From Dallia pectoralis (Eukaryota; Chordata; Actinopteri; Esociformes; Umbridae): a stretch of 64,000 nt of DNA. This document shows, one piece after another, positions 63,047 through 64,000 of this stretch. The notes below the pieces were generated by a model. That model searched no databases, was not told the origin of the DNA, and was given only the letters and a program-made list of their open reading frames with translations. The position numbers and the translations under genes were made by a program. The stretch covers positions 10,543,682 to 10,607,681 of the forward strand of contig CM055755.1 of the NCBI GenBank assembly GCA_029465975.1. Reading direction: 5' to 3'. How positions within the stretch are numbered: position 1 is the first letter of the stretch; each line of letters starts with the position of its first letter.

Positions 63047-63297
63047 GGAACAGACAGATAGACACAGAGATAAAAAGACAGATAGACACAGAGATAAAAA
63101 GACAGATTGACACAGAGATAAAAAGACAGATAGACACAGAGATAAAAAGACAGATAGACACAGAGATAAAAAGACAGATAGACACAGAGATAAAAAGACA
63201 GATAGACACAGAGATAAAAAGACAGATAGACACAGAGATAAAAAGACAGATTGACACAGAGATAAAAAGATAGATAGACACAGAGATAAAAAGAAAT
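63047..63297. repeat. 24-bp minisatellite
   Basis: About 10 copies of GACACAGAGATAAAAAGACA plus GATA or GATT. The Ser/Leu/Cys frames on the minus strand are by-products. Confidence 0.95.
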
Positions 63298-63652
63298 AAT
63301 TTGATATTATTCTATGGCTCCAACGGAAACACTCAAACCAAACCAGGTGTAAACAAAGGAGGATGCACAAGTAAGGTATAGAGTCAGGTGATCACTTAAA
63401 ATATAATGCATTGTTGTGCAGTGACTTTCGATTGATGTTTAATATTGATTTTTACTATGTTTTTTTATATTTATTTAATGTATGTAAAAACCCTGCCCGT
63501 TAGGCCAGTATAATCCAAATCTATAGAATGTTGAAAAGAGCCCAATGTTTTGCCACTTTCATGGTAGGCACATTGTATAACTTAATGCCAGTAAATTATA
63601 ATCTGGCTGTAGTTGAATGAAATAAACTATTCCTGGAAACTCTTCACTTTGG
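63298..63652. other. Intergenic, single-copy
   Basis: No recognised feature in AT-rich sequence between the last array and the SINE. Confidence 0.4.
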
Positions 63653-63796
63653 TGTGTAGCTCAATTGGTTGAGCATAGCACTTGCAACCCAGATGCTGTG
63701 AGGGTGATACCCAGAGATTGGGAACCAGGTTAGAAATATGTACAATAACTTCATTCTGCATAAGGGCATCGGCTAAAAAACTCAAATGTAAATGAT
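63653..63796 (+). mobile_element. tRNA-derived SINE
   Basis: TAGCTCAATTGGTTGAGCAT fits an RNA polymerase III A box, and GGTGATACCC some 35 bp later fits a worn B box. The 3' end GGCATCGGCTAAAAAACTCA plus AATGTAAATG is a diverged form of the fish tail GCATCTGCTAAATG...AATGTAAATG, shared by many fish SINEs. It is about 144 bp long. The tRNA part is too diverged to be a working tRNA gene. Confidence 0.8.
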
Positions 63797-64000
63797 GATC
63801 TGCCAAATGGCTAGCCACGACCCCAGATATCAATAAGCATTTTGCCAAATAAAATCGCGGTGTTTAGCTCTCTTCGGTTTCAAAATGTTGTCCAACTTTA
63901 AACCTATAAATCCCACAAATAGAACTACTGTTTGTTTGATTTTTACAATATTTCAATGTGTGTGTACTCCTGAACGTTGTGTTCTTCTGAACGCTCCCCT

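Noticed and set aside
63653..63725. tRNA gene
   Set aside because: A box is visible, but the B box and the stem pairing are decayed and a SINE tail follows, so it is called a SINE.
1..64000. CRISPR array
   Set aside because: All repeats are contiguous tandem units without spacers, and the genome is a vertebrate's.

Overview
The window looks like nuclear DNA of a ray-finned fish, most likely a teleost. It carries one vertebrate gene with many small exons split by GT-AG introns. It also carries a Rex3-type LINE, a Tx1-type LINE, hAT, piggyBac and Tc1/mariner DNA elements, and a tRNA-derived SINE with a typical fish tail. There is no sign of operons, ribosome binding sites, CRISPR arrays or rRNA. 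I cannot name the species.

The gene is the 3' two thirds of a calsyntenin on the + strand, best matched to calsyntenin-2 (clstn2). Eleven exons lie between 3349 and 50078. All splice phases agree, and together they encode 633 residues plus the stop: the laminin-G/LNS domain, the membrane-proximal ectodomain, one transmembrane helix and an acidic cytoplasmic tail. The exons for the signal peptide and the two cadherin repeats lie upstream of the window. A long 3' UTR probably runs to a poly(A) signal near 53051. The two kinesin-binding tryptophan motifs of the tail have each lost conserved aspartates.

Introns and flank. About a quarter or more of the window is minisatellite: some thirty arrays, units mostly 10 to 50 bp, adding up to roughly 18 kb by the spans listed here. 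Several arrays touch or include exon borders. The donor of the exon at 42507-42630 is repeated as a 44-bp unit with 23 intact donor copies. The acceptor of the exon at 42199 is present three times. The donor of the exon at 35205 is partly duplicated. Other arrays start 8 to 40 bp after a donor. Mobile elements with readable target-site duplications are a hAT element at 4477-6405 with a second element nested at 4846-5647, a MITE at 11000-11256, a large fold-back element at 33695-35065, a hAT MITE at 55682-55884, a piggyBac derivative at 58287-60014 and a Tc1/mariner-type element at 61095-62872. LINE remnants lie at 20849-22838 (Rex3) and about 31490-33330 (Tx1, minus strand). A 409-bp inverted repeat with no mismatch flanks the transmembrane exon.

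From about 53.1 kb onward the window appears intergenic: unique AT-rich sequence, DNA transposons, small arrays and a SINE. I see no second host gene. Most long open frames in the window are by-products of minisatellites and should not be annotated as proteins.
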